Shown here: one piece after another, positions 48,305 to 59,980 of the stretch
Position numbering within the stretch: the stretch's first letter is position 1
Layout: each line of letters starts with the position of its first letter
Source of the DNA: Glandiceps talaboti
Lineage: Eukaryota > Hemichordata > Enteropneusta > Spengelidae
Assembly: GCF_964340395.1 (NCBI RefSeq)
Contig: NC_135551.1
Coordinates: 26,222,380-26,286,379 of the forward strand
Length of the DNA stretch: 64,000 bases
Direction of reading: 5' to 3'
Program-made: the position numbers and the translations under genes
Notes under the pieces: generated by a model
The model's input: the letters and a program-made list of their open reading frames with translations, nothing else
What the model was told of the DNA's origin: nothing
The model's database searches: none

Positions 48305-49834
48305 TGTGTGTGTGTGTGTTGAATTATGTGTGTGTATGTATGTGTGTGTGTATGTGTGAGTATGTATGTATGTATGTACGTACGTACATACGTACGTACG
48401 TACGTACGTACATACGTAGTACATACATACGTATGTACATACATACGTACATACTTACGTACGTACATACATACATACGAATATATGTATGTATGTCATT
48501 GTGTATAATTTAACTACCAATACTAATTGATTACAAATGGATGCATGCGGAGAAGAGAGAAATAAAACATATCCTGACATCACACCTGGTTTGTTTGTTT
48601 GTTTGTGAAGGAGAGAGGATTTTTGATTATACAAAAGTCAATACAAAGCATATCAATTTTGTATCAATTCAAAATAGGTCCTGTTAGAACATCCCAATGC
48701 TAAGGAACTTTTGGAAAATTCAGATCGCTATGACAACACTCCTCTACATATCGCTTCACAGAAGGGATACCATGCCATCGTCAAGGTAACAATAACAAGG
48801 GATTTTCTATCCAACATACAAATGATTCTATCTGTTAAATGTAGTTATATACTTACTGTTAAAAATGAATGCATAAACCTACTCAAAGTTTTTCAGTAAT
48901 GCACCAAAATTTATGACGAGAAATTACCAATCTATAAATTATAATTTAGTCAAAGAAACATAATTCATTTATAGATTCATCGTATTTTGCTTTGCTGCTA
49001 TTAGCAAACTTTTTGTTAGTTGTAAACATAGATGGAAAATATGCCCAGTTTTGATTATGAATAAAATATAGGTGTTGAAAATGTTATTGTCAGGGACTTG
49101 GTCTTTTAAGATACCTTCTGCCCATAAGCTGCACTTGCTCTAAGAAGAGTATTTTTTTCGATCAAAAAAACACCCATACAATCAAAGAAATTTGTTCAGA
49201 CAATAATTAGACATTGTATATGTTAATTAGCATCAATTATACAGTAGTACAGCCACAGGTCAAAATTCTGATCACTTTGGTGGCGCTGATTTTTGGATGC
49301 ACACCTTAAGATCACTTGGATAGGATATTATTAAACCATATGATGCGTACACATGTGATTCAATACTGTTCAGGATGTACGATATTATGAGTAAGTCATT
49401 ATATTCCACAAAATAATTTCAAAAAATGTTACAGTTGTAACTAGTTCTACTTGAAGTGCCAGCTACATTTTAATTCCTTGTTTGGATTTCTTCCTTAAAC
49501 ATGATAGGTATAGGTAGGTGTTTTCTGAAAAGGCAATATCATACAGATATCATAACCACCATTTAGAATTAGTAATACCAATGTTTTACAGTCTAGAACA
49601 TGAATACATATACTTTATTGATTATTAAATTGTTTATGTACATTTAGACTCTGCTGGAAGCTGGAGCTGTTATTGATGCTAAGAATGAAGAAGATCAAAC
49701 TCCTGTCCACTTGGCAGCTAAATATGGTAAAACAAGGTAAAAAACAACGTGAAGATTATTTGAATAGGGTGTCTAGATGGGGTGGGGGAATGCACGTGTG
49801 TATTTGTGTTGTAGAGCTAGAGGTGTATGTATAC

Positions 49835-49867
<33 letters not shown>

Positions 49868-50101
49868 TGTATGTATGTATGTATGTATGTATGTATGTAT
49901 GTATGTATGTATGTATGTATGTATGTATGTATGTATGTATGTATGTATGTATGTATGTGCATGCGTGCGTGCATGCGTGCATGCATGCATGTATGTATGT
50001 ATGTATGTATTATGTGTGTACATTGTATGTATGTATGTATGTATGTATGTATGTATGTATGTATGTATGTATGTATGTACATTGTATGTGTGTGTGTGTG
50101 T

Positions 50102-50143
<42 letters not shown>

Positions 50144-53100
50144 GTGTGTGTGTGTGTGTTACTAGTAAATTGATAATTGTTTTAATATTTACAGGACAGT
50201 TACTGAGTTGGTGAAACGTAAAAGGATGATAATCAATGATGAAGATGAGAACTCTAATACACCACTTCACTTGGCTGCCTTAGAAGGACATGTGAAAACT
50301 CTGCAGGCTCTGCTAGCTATCGGTGCTGATATTGGTGCCAGGTTAGTGTCTCTTGTGAATTAAAAATTAGGAAACAAGTGCAGATTTTAAAAAAATGAAA
50401 ATAAAGTAAAAGTCTTTTGCATATTGCCACAGTTTGGGTAAAAATTCATGAAATTCTTGCATAGCTATTAATTCATACTGTTAATGCTTAATATGTAAAT
50501 AGACACAAGAAACACATTTTTCTCTGATTTATTTTTCCAGAAACTTGAATTTGTGGACACCACTTGATTGTGCTGCAGCTAAAGGCTGGTTGAAAACTGC
50601 AATGGCTTTACTAGAGGCTGATTCACCTGTTGATCCAACAGACAAAGCAAAGGTAATAACACTTACAAAAATTGTACAAAAATATACAAATGGTTTTAGA
50701 CTTCCATTTCAACATTTATACAATGTTCGGGGATGGGTTTATAGGTCACACAAACAAAAAGACGGAGGTCGCTACAACCTCTCACCAATCTGGACCCACT
50801 GAGATACTCCATAGTACAATGTAGAGGTGTGTGTGTGGGGGGGGGGGGGATGACAACAATGCACTTCTAAAGAAATTCTTTCTTCATCGGAAAATCATGT
50901 AATCAGGAAGTCATTTGAGTCTGTAAGTTTATGAACAAGTACACAATTTTTATCACGAGTTGCCAAGTTCAAACTTTATTAGTAATACATTATATTATTT
51001 GTTTGTTTGTAGACCACTCCATTACATTTAGCCAGTAAGAATGGTCATGTTGAAGTTGTACAACTCTTACTGAAATGGAACGCTAACATTTCACATTGTG
51101 ACGACAAAGGAAGTAATTGCCTTGACCTTGCAATTGACGCTAATAGAAAGTAAGTGTTCATAATTCTCCGGTAGGAAATGTCCTTGACCTAGCCTGTGTT
51201 GATTGCATTGAAAATCGCAGTCAACACCGTAAACAGACTAGTCTTGACCTTAAAGTTGACGTTAATTGACCAGGTGCATTGTGATATGATATGATACAGT
51301 ATAGTTTGATATATGATACTGTATGATACAATGCAATACAATACAATACGATATGATATGATACAATACAATATGATATGATATGATACAGTATGATATG
51401 ATACGATAAAATACAATACGATATGATACGATACAATACAATACAATACAATGCAATACAATGCAATACTGTACATCATCTATGATACGATGTCATTCAT
51501 ATATATATCAATATGTAGTAATGGAATTTCAAAGCCAGGAAATAAAAGTCAAATATTTCTTGAAAGCTAATCCCAAATTTTCGCCGACTTCTCATCAGCA
51601 TTGTCAGGGATTCACTTCCAAGAAATATTTTGACTCTTTGAGTAGAAATGTCATTACTAAGTATGAACCCAAAGTCTATGAACATTCATTCTTGTAATAT
51701 ATAGTAAATTTAGAATGTGTTTGATCATGTTCAGATGCCAACCGTCTTTGTTCATGACCCCCAAGTGTTTAGTACAGTCAGATAAATAGTCATGAATATT
51801 TATTATGAATTTAATACATATGCATGTCTGCGAAATCCCATGATACAATGGTGGACCACTGCTTGGACAATGGATGTGAAACGGGTTTCAATTCAGGTTT
51901 CTGATTGGCAGTCGTACAGAATTTATGTAATGTTAAATCATGAAATGACCCTTGAACTCAAAGTGTATGGAAATGCCTTTATTTCCTGGATTGGCATTCA
52001 CCTATGAACTTAGTTTAGGTTTTATCTTAATTCCTGTCAGACGGTCAAAAGTCAAATGATGAATATCCTCAGTATCAATTATCAACAACTGAGTAGCTTT
52101 CCTTGATACAGAAATCACATTTTTTATTCGTTTTCTGTCACAGGGATGTTGCCATAGTAATCATAAATCATCCAAATTGGAAGAAGGCGATGGAGAACGC
52201 ATCAATAGATGAGTCAACTGGGATGTATAATACACCCATGAGGAAGCTAATCAAGAAGATGCCAGGTAGGACAAATGGATAGTCACATTTAATTTATGGT
52301 CACCTTGGGAGAAGGTTTATTTTGCCTTGCAGCAACCTCACCATTTTAATAATCAACTATGGTATATGTCTCTCAGAAGAAGTCATTAGGTTATAGTTAC
52401 AGTATTCTGTCAGTCTATTTCTTTCCATTGGTTATATTTACAGTTAAAACAGTCAGCGTAGCATATATATTTACATAATTTTGCAAGTTTATTTTATTGT
52501 TTTACTTGATTATGATAACAACACTTTTACTGCTGAATCCAGCATGATTGTTATTGAGGGGAATCACAAAAGGTGAATTAATGTAAACACAACTCTCACT
52601 TTAGTCACAATCCTGATGTTTTCAGCAATAACAGTGTTCTTATCTAGCAAGTAAAACAACAACCTCAACATACCAAATGGTCAACATTGATCATTAAATG
52701 TATATGTACAATCTTCTGGCTAACACTCCCTGTTTTAGCTCTATATGCATGAGTCAATTTGATTGAAACTTGGCACAAAGGTTAGGTACCTTATATGTCA
52801 CATTTGTTTAGAAATCTGATTGTATTTAACGAATGACATTTACAGTCAGGAATTGGTATAGATGAATTTATTGTACAAAACTGTAAAAAGCGGAAAAACT
52901 CCAACAAACTACATTTTAATGGTTACATCAAGGGTATTCTTTTAATAGTTAGGGCATGACCACCGTGGTTCTTCCATCAATCTGCCACCACCCCGTGTGT
53001 ACAGATTACATACTTTATTGGGAAGGTGCACAAATTACTTCAGTTCTGGCTATGTAATGTGCAGTAGTTATAAACAATTATGAACTTTGCTCTAAATCCA

Positions 53101-56004
53101 ATACCGTCTTATCTAATTCTTCAGAGGTTGCAGAGAAGGTACTGAATAGATGTACAAAGACAAACCAGAAGCCTGTGGAACATCCTGAATACAGAATATC
53201 ATTTGAATATGAACTGATGGACGATATGTTTAGTAACTGGAGACATGAAGACACAAGTATGTACATGTTGTATTTAGGATTAACAGATTCTTATAGAATT
53301 AGTTTTGAGTCAGTGTAAGACCTAATAAAACAATTGTGTGGTTCCAGTTACCTGACCCCACCTAGTTTTTCACTGCCGATCCTAACCTTTTTTCTTTTCT
53401 TTTTTACATATTTGAGAAAAAAATGAAAAAAAATGTGAAAATTGTCTAGCCAGAAATAGTGGATGTGGAAACTGACATCAACTTAAAAAAAACAGTATAA
53501 CACTGTTCTTCCAACCGTTAATGACTGTACATCTGATGGGAAAACCAATAACACAGAGACTATATGGAAAACAACGGAAATCATAACTACCTGAATTAGA
53601 CACTCACACATGAAAAAAATAAATAAATAGAGTAAACATAAAAAATCTACCCATACCCCACCTATTATAGAATCAAGCGTAATCGGAACCACACAATTTT
53701 TTCTTTATTAGGCCAGATGGACTTTATATAATATAGAATGTACTTCTGAAATAAAATCTAAACTTTAGCTGTTATTTTGCTCAAGAAACTCCAACCTATT
53801 CTCAGTTAAAATTAAAAAAACGAAATCTAGATTCATACCTACACTAAAGTGGTTTACTAGCTGACAGACAGTCTCACTGTACTGAATAGTGAATTTGTGA
53901 ATTCAGTATTTTCATTGTGTGATGGTTAACAAAACTGAATGTTCCAGACACTGTGAATATATATAAAGATAATGTGTAGAAATGATCTCATTTTACTAGA
54001 TTTATCAATCTGCTGATTTATTCGTATATTGTAAGTTTGTATATTTCCAAAACTCTTCGTTTCAGCATCTGATGCCCTGTCATCGGCATCTGAAGCTTTT
54101 GAAGATGATGGAACACTGAAGGAGAATGCACAGCCCTACTCAAAGGACTCTGCAGTCTTGAAGAAGAATCACCCCCTTATGATAATGGTATGGCCCTGTC
54201 ATTTTATAAATAGTTCATTTTATAAATAGTTGTGCTATCAATTTCAAAGCAGAGGAAGCTGAACATCTCATATATCACACGCTCACAGTTTGCAGTTATT
54301 GACAAACAAAAGGTACCACAGTTTGACCACTAGGGGGTGCTCTCTGGCAGGAGCTGTTCAGTTGGACGATGTATAAATTTTGTGGCGTGCATTAAGATTT
54401 TATCCTTACAGTGTTTAATAGCATAACTTCTCAGCCACTTCCCCAGATCTGATTTCTTTGGCTTCAATGATTTCTAGAAACTCCCATTTCTTTCACAGGT
54501 ATACATAGATGCTTCGCATGTTGCCATGTAGTTGACATTCCATCTAAAAAATGTTCATCCAAAGTTGCGGAGAGCCCTCACATGATGTTTCTTTCAAAAA
54601 ATGGCAATAAATTGTGTTACCAGAAAATAGCATATTGAAAAGATAGTTGCACTTCAAGTCTTGAAATTAATTACTGTATCTCTGTTCTTTCTAACACAGG
54701 TAAACTCAAAGAGAGAAGAATTACTCGGCCATCCCCTGTGCATCTCACTACTTCGCCATAAATGGAATAAATACGGACGATGGGTGTACTATACATCACT
54801 GTTCATCTACTGTGTCTTCTTATCCTGTCTGACAGCGTACATCATTCTTATGCCACCACCTTATTATGTGTATCAGAATGGAACATCAAAAGTCTGGTAC
54901 TTGAATGGTGAAGATAAATTTGGGAATCCCGATCCGACAACATTATCATTACATCCTGCGATATTCATATGTAAATGGATTATTGTCGGGTTAGCCTGTT
55001 TCAACATTTTGAAAGAGGTAATTTAGAGATTGTAAAGTTGTAACCCTTTGCCAACCATGTTTGTCTGGGTCCTACAGACACGTAAGTCTTCAGTCATAAA
55101 GATTGTAAAGTTGTAACCCTTTGCCAACCATGTTTGTCTGGGCCCTACAGTCACACAAGTCTTTAGTCAGTCTACAGTGTGTCACTCATGCAATGAACCC
55201 TCATACATCATTTTAGCAGACTTATTTTAATCCTAAATGTCCTATATTAGAGCATGTTGATTTTGGTAGCACTAATCTGGAACAGTAGTATGCATGTGAT
55301 ATCAATATTACAATGCATTATGATTGGGTGAAATCCAAAACTTATTTTGATATTTTGTACTTGCAGTATAGGGAGAAATGACAGTATAGAACTGTATAGA
55401 AGATACATGTTATTGAGTCTTTCAGCTGAAATGTTCATATACCATTTTAGACCAGTGGGTTTAAACAGCATACCCAAACCAAAGGGTGGCATGTTTGCCC
55501 TTCTGTAAGGAAGGTGTGTGTGTGTGTGTGGGGGGGGGGGGGTGTCTCTGTATGTCTATGTCTGTTCATCTGTTGATCTTGCGTTGTCTGAGTGTTGAGC
55601 TAAGGATTGTAGATTTTGATATCGATAATTTCTGTGATTTTTCTAGGAAAGTCATAGGACAGTGTTAATAATAGGAACAAAGATTTAGTTAATGATATGA
55701 TTACAGTTTTAGGTGTGTCTCATTTGCCAACAAGTTGATAACTATATCATTTGTCATTCTCTTACAGTTATTCCAAATGATCACCCAGAGGCTGAATTAC
55801 TTTGACTTTGAAAATTTAATGGAATGGAGTATTTACATTTTAGCATTATTACTGGTTTTAGACTTGTACGGATCAGCACAGGGGGCATGGAGAAAGGTTA
55901 GCTTACTTTTATTTAATTTTAACTTTTATGCATAAGTGAGTGTATTCCTTTAGTGTGTATTATGTGTGTGAGAGAGAGAGGGAGGGGGAGAGAGAGAGAG
56001 AGGG

Positions 56005-56098
<94 letters not shown>

Positions 56099-56517
56099 GA
56101 AGAGATTATGTTTCAATTATAAAACAACTTTGAAAATTTGAAATAATTACCCATTTCTCATCCATATATAATTACCACTTAACTTTCATTGATGATACAC
56201 AAATCTTGTAGCAATAGAGCTCCTTATCACTATTATCACTAGAATGTTATTGTTATGATGCTAACACTACTTTCTCTCCATATCTTCATTGTAGGCATGG
56301 CAATGGCAATGCGGTGCTGTCTGTATTTTCTTGGCGTGGATGAATCTGATCGTTTTTATCCGTAAACTTCCAAGACTTGGTATTTATGTTGTCATGTTTA
56401 TCGGTAAGTCCATTTTATTTCTACTCTCTCACAAATGTGTAGATGATATTGTGTCATTGCAAAGAGTTATTGACTAGCTTCAGCTAGGGTGCAGCTAGAT
56501 GACATCTGATGTATATA

Positions 56518-56588
<71 letters not shown>

Positions 56589-58716
56589 GCAAGCAAGCAG
56601 TGAAGATGAAATATTTATCATCTAGTTCCATCTTACACTGTTACTGAATTGTGAGTACTGACCTATCATTCAAAGTGTTTTTCTCTTTCTTCTTCATTTT
56701 AGACGTGCTGCGTACCTTCTTGAAATTCTTCGTTGTTTTCTTCCTCTTTATTGTTGCCTTTGGACTTGGACTGTATGTTCTACTCATGAATCAGGTAGGT
56801 TATGCTATGTTTAAGCATAGATCCTCCACCCACGAGGGTCTATGGTTTAAGCTAAGATTCCTTTCTAATAGAATAGTGTGGGCATACATATCTACATATT
56901 TTTAACCCCCCCCCCCCCCCCCCCTCAATTACACTGTTTTCTGTTTGTCTATTCATCTGACTGTCCATATACAACCGTATCTCTGGCATGCAATGGTCAA
57001 TGTCATTCAAACCTGACACAAAGGTTATGAGAGCCACCATATACATGTCACTTTGTTTAACAATATTATCAACTTTGACAACATCTTGTCAAAATTGTTG
57101 TAATTTCACAGAGCCCCCATGATGCATGAGTCTCAGTCTGTCGTAATCAGTACTGTCTCTGTGTCCATACTGTGTACTTCCAAAATGAATGAAAGTGCAG
57201 CAGAAAACACACCACAAGACAAGCACCACAAATGTACTGCCACTACATGTGCTCTAGTTTTGTTATTATTATTTATCTGAAACATCAAATTTCATAAAAA
57301 TATTATCGTGTTCACTTTATATTGTGTAAAGGCAATGCTGACACACTCAATTACATACATGTATGCACTAATGTTTTCAATTCTGCATGACAGTGCAAAT
57401 ATTTATAGTATGCGCTAACAGACAATGTAAATTATTTGCAGGTGCGTAATATGTAATAATTAGTTTTACCTCGTTGGTTAATTATTATTTCCATTTTTTG
57501 TAACCATAGGAACCATTTTCTAATCCCGGAGAAGCTCTAATAAAGACATTTGTTATGATGATTGGTGAATTTGAATTTGATTCCATCTTCCATGATGATG
57601 GATACATTCAAGGAGAAACTCCCGATATAACATCTGACGCGTACTTTGAAGCAACGGTCTGGTATCGTGAAGTTACGTACATTCTGTTCGTGGTATTTGT
57701 GATTATCATGTCAATTCTCATCATGAATTTACTGGTAAGTAAAAGAACAACCTTAGGGCACCCCTATTTGTTATAGTGTTAGAGTCTTAGGACACCCCCA
57801 TGTCATATTGGTAGAGTCATAGAACACCATGGCTTTACTAATCATTAATGGACAGAAAGAGAAGTAAATAGGTACAAGAGAACAGATCAAACCAAGATAT
57901 ATTATGTGCTTGAAAAAGAAGTTTTGAATTTTAGTGTTAGACTATTGTTAGTGAACATCCTAAAATATATGTGCACTAGAAGATATTGCAGTGCAAGACC
58001 ACTGAGCTTTAGCAACTTCTGAGTTCACCCCATTATACCATGCATGAGCCAAGTTGAACAAAAAATATGGAGGTCGTTCTATGTCATGAGAAAACATGTC
58101 TATGTCACGACAATGTGTGTCTATGTCACTGGTTCTGCTGTGTTTGAAATATGAGTCAAAATGTTCCAAATGCCATTACTTTCATATATTTTTCTTTGAT
58201 ATTACTGGCAGTGCTATAATTCTGTTATTCTCCAATATTTATCCTCATTCTGCTGGAAAATACTCGTGACCTAAGGGTTGTCACTATTCTAGCGACTCAG
58301 TGACAAAGGCCCCTTAGGTCACTCGAATTTGCCTTGGCTGAACGAAGACAAATATTTGGGAATAATGTCTAATTGCCCAAAATATCATAAAATATATATA
58401 ATGTAGACACACGGGGATATTTACCTAAATTTTGTCATGCACAGGTTGGTTTGGCTGTAGACGACATCAAAGAAGTACAGGAACAAGCAGTATTAAAGAG
58501 ATATGCCATGCAGGTAGAATTGGCACTAGATGTTGAACAAGTTATACCTCGGCTAATCACACGTCGGTTTATTATTAAAAAGGAAACCATAGAACCCAAC
58601 TATGTGTATCGGAATCCAATCACAAGAATTTACTATGCTATGGTTGGTACCAGTGCTATATCGGCACCATCAATTGCCAAGGCTCTAAAACCAGATAAGG
58701 TGAGTTTATCAATCAG

Positions 58717-58768
<52 letters not shown>

Positions 58769-59233
58769 GTCATATATAAAGCACCAATATCCAATACTTA
58801 GTAAACTTCAGAGGCCCTGTACTGTTACATTTTGAAAGCTCTGCTGAAATGATATGTTTTCAGGTTCTTCCTAAAGGCATAGGCTGTCGGCTTTTGACAT
58901 ATTTCCGATTACAAAAAGGCACAGCTGCCAAATTAACTGTGTCTATACTTTTGCTCATGCAGAAGACAGTTGTCTTAGGAACAAAGTCAGCAGTGATTTG
59001 ACTTTGCCTGAATAATGCCTGATGTAATACGATGGTGATAATGATTGGCCATTTAATGTTTTTGTATGGGTTGTACATCAGGTTGTACCACTGGAGCTTT
59101 GACAGACACCAACAGTCAATGCCTTCAGGAAGAACCTTAAAACACACTTGTTCTCAAAGTTTTCAATTTTGAAATTGTACAGCGCCTCTGAACTTTACTT
59201 CGTATTGGATACAGGCACTGTATAAATTTTCTG

Positions 59234-59278
<45 letters not shown>

Positions 59279-59279
59279 C

Positions 59280-59320
<41 letters not shown>

Positions 59321-59980
59321 AATCAGTTTGACACTTTTGCAGGTTAATTCAATCTCTGCAGACAACAAAGTAGAATATTGGGTGTGAAGCTGATATATTG
59401 TTTTTGTCATATGATATGTACAACTACACACAAGTTTACCGGTTGGTGATTCCATAAAACTTCACCATGTATAACAACAAAATTCATTTTGGAGCATTGT
59501 ATCCATATTGATGTTCCATTTGCAGCAGTTGTAGCATTATCGCATACATTTACCAGTATATCACATACATTTACCAGTATATCACATACATTTACCAGTA
59601 TATCATATACATATACCAGTATATCATGTACATTTACCAGTATATCACATGCATTTACCAGTATATCACATACATTTACCAGTATATCACATACATTTAC
59701 CAGTATATCAAGGCTTTGGTACATGCACAAGACAGCACATATTTGACAGTTTTCCTAACACAATCCCATTTTATAATTTGTTGATGATTTTGGTTCTCAT
59801 CAGGAACCAATTGATGAAGTGATGGAAAACCAAGAAGTCCTGATGGATACTGTCAATAACCTTCGCTACAGAATGAAAAATATAAAGGAACAGAACAAAC
59901 GAATTGAAAGCATGTTAGAAGCCATCATCAAGGGGCAAGGAATTTCCTTTGAAGAAGAGGATGCTGAAGATCAGGAGTGA
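26371..59980 (+). CDS. TRPA-family (TRPA1-like) cation channel, 25 exons
   Basis: Exons: 26371-26517, 35944-36112, 36572-36675, 39077-39109, 42493-42564, 44753-44923, 45742-45960, 46459-46552, 47131-47326, 47975-48158, 48678-48785, 49648-49736, 50195-50341, 50541-50652, 51013-51149, 52144-52265, 53125-53256, 54066-54187, 54700-55017, 55768-55896, 56295-56403, 56703-56794, 57510-57734, 58445-58699, 59804-59980 (TGA). All have GT-AG borders; 3,663 nt gives about 1,220 residues. Residues about 50-660 hold 16-17 ankyrin repeats (TPLHLAA type), then a pre-S1 linker, S1 (~816), S2 (~872), S3 (~909), S4 (~941), S5 (~968), pore helix and filter TFVMMIGEFEF, S6 (IIMSILIMNLLVGLAVDD), and a coiled coil (~1165-1205). 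Family members are plasma-membrane non-selective cation channels that sense irritants or temperature; the stimulus here is unknown. ATG 26371 is the first in frame with good context (CAACATGA). Confidence 0.93.
30667..30872. mobile_element. Palindromic MITE with 9-bp target-site duplication
   Basis: Element starts CAATCTGATTAAAATCCGAT and ends with the complement. Arms pair along almost the whole 206 bp (GTGGTGAAA, TTATTTACC, GTTTGTTTT, GAGTGATC blocks). It is flanked on both sides by GGTCAGGAC (30658-30666 and 30873-30881). A 9-bp duplication fits a Mutator-like mobiliser (family knowledge); non-autonomous. Confidence 0.88.
34946..35059. repeat. (TG)n with G-tract
   Basis: TG run, a G-rich stretch at about 34961-34990, then about 33 further TG units. 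The G-tract could form a quadruplex. Confidence 0.95.
36218..36320. repeat. Imperfect foldback sequence in TRPA intron 2
   Basis: TCAAGGTATTTGCACAAGTG at 36219-36238 is an imperfect complement of CACGAGTGCGAATACCTGA at 36302-36320; TTGTTTTCT and AGAAAACAA within also pair. Possibly a short foldback element. Confidence 0.45.
36863..36934. repeat. 35-bp tandem duplication
   Basis: Two exact adjacent copies of a unit starting TTTTCCAGTATTCCAAGTAA and ending GGGATAA, in TRPA intron 3. Confidence 0.9.
44160..44450. mobile_element. MITE with long inverted arms and TTTCTC flanks
   Basis: Element begins CTTAGACTCTCTCACAGTCC and ends with the imperfect complement GGACTGTGATAAAGTCTAAG. Arms of about 130 bp pair (ATAAATAGCTAA, TGCATAATTGTACTC, ATACTAGT blocks). 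TTTCTC flanks both ends (44154-44159 and 44451-44456), a likely 6-bp target duplication. Intronic, non-coding. Confidence 0.82.
46010..46440. repeat. Degenerate minisatellite (GATGACATCATGGATATGCAAAT type)
   Basis: Loosely repeated units containing TGACAT and ATATGCAAAT in TRPA intron 7. The spacing is irregular, so it is an old array. Confidence 0.7.
46750..47095. repeat. Degenerate minisatellite (CCATAGTTACAACCAATCT type)
   Basis: More than ten diverged units built from CCATAGTTACAACC and AATCTCCATAGT, filling most of TRPA intron 8. Confidence 0.85.
48255..48490. repeat. (TG)n followed by GTAC/ATAC repeats
   Basis: TG run with TATG interruptions, then palindromic GTAC and CATA/CGTA repeats, in TRPA intron 10. 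Confidence 0.95.
49841..50160. repeat. (TATG)n / (CATG)n / (TG)n microsatellite
   Basis: About 320 bp in TRPA intron 12, ending 34 bp before exon 13. Open frames on both strands here are simple-repeat artefacts. Confidence 0.97.
51273..51476. repeat. Degenerate ATGAT/ATACA pentamer array
   Basis: About 200 bp of GATATGATAC and AATACAATAC type 5-bp repeats in TRPA intron 15. It gives long tyrosine/isoleucine/cysteine-rich spurious frames on the - strand. Confidence 0.93.
53319..53714. mobile_element. MITE family copy 2 (same family as 23231-23582)
   Basis: Begins GACCTAATAAAACAATTGTG and ends CGGAACCACACAATTTTTTC then TTTATTAGGCC; GTGTGGTTCC and GGAACCACAC are the core inverted termini. Interior blocks GGAAACTGACATCAACTTAA, AACACAGAGACTA and CCCCACCTA match copy 1. 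In TRPA intron 17. Confidence 0.87.
55026..55170. repeat. 75-bp tandem duplication
   Basis: Two near-identical units starting GATTGTAAAGTTGTAACCCT at 55027 and 55102, just downstream of the exon 19 donor. Confidence 0.9.
55970..56094. repeat. (GA)n microsatellite
   Basis: About 60 GA units with a few GG interruptions in TRPA intron 20. Confidence 0.97.
56519..56586. repeat. (TG)n microsatellite
   Basis: About 33 TG units in TRPA intron 21. Confidence 0.97.
58717..58768. repeat. (CAAT)n microsatellite
   Basis: About 12 CAAT units directly after the exon 24 donor. A (TGAT)n array, its complement, lies at 59236-59321; together they could fold the intron. Confidence 0.93.
59236..59321. repeat. 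(TGAT)n microsatellite
   Basis: About 20 TGAT units, the reverse complement of the CAAT array at 58717, in the same intron (24). Confidence 0.95.
59543..59709. repeat. 21-bp minisatellite
   Basis: About eight units of ACATTTACCAGTATATCACAT, close to exon 25. Confidence 0.95.

Larger units (their letters stand above)
35944..51149 (+). other. Exons 2-15 of the TRPA gene: ankyrin-repeat domain
   Basis: Repeat signatures in order: SPLHLAARY, TPLHLSARF, TPLHFAAM, TALHLACT, TPLHLAAM, TALHLAVD, TPLHSAAA, TPLHRACA, TPLLIAAC, SSLYWCAE, TPLHIASQ, TPVHLAAK, TPLHLAAL, TPLDCAAA, TPLHLASK, NCLDLAID, preceded by a half-repeat (ASRDGDVDLMKRLL). The count of 16-17 agrees with the about 16 of vertebrate TRPA1. 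Exons 4 and 5 interrupt one repeat. Confidence 0.9.
54700..58699 (+). other. Exons 19-24 of the TRPA gene: channel domain
   Basis: Exon 19: pre-S1 ELLGHPLCISLLRHKW, S1, an extracellular loop with a possible N-glycosylation site (QNGTS) and S2. Exon 20: S3. Exon 21: S4 and linker (FIRKLPRLGIYVVMFI). Exon 22: S5. Exon 23: pore and S6. Exon 24: the conserved post-S6 segment GLAVDDIKEVQEQAVLKRYA then MQVEL, very close to the TRPA1 pattern as I recall it. Confidence 0.92.

Noticed and set aside
49673-50270. Several overlapping open frames of 68-166 residues on both strands
   Set aside because: All are translations of (TATG)n and (TG)n arrays in TRPA intron 12; only 49648-49736 and 50195-50341 are exons.
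51189-51479. Tyr/Ile/Cys-rich frames on the - strand
   Set aside because: Products of the ATGAT/ATACA pentamer array; no codon structure.
54661-55026. ATG-started 121-residue frame overlapping TRPA exon 19
   Set aside because: It reads through the acceptor at 54698-54699; the real coding part begins at 54700 as an internal exon.
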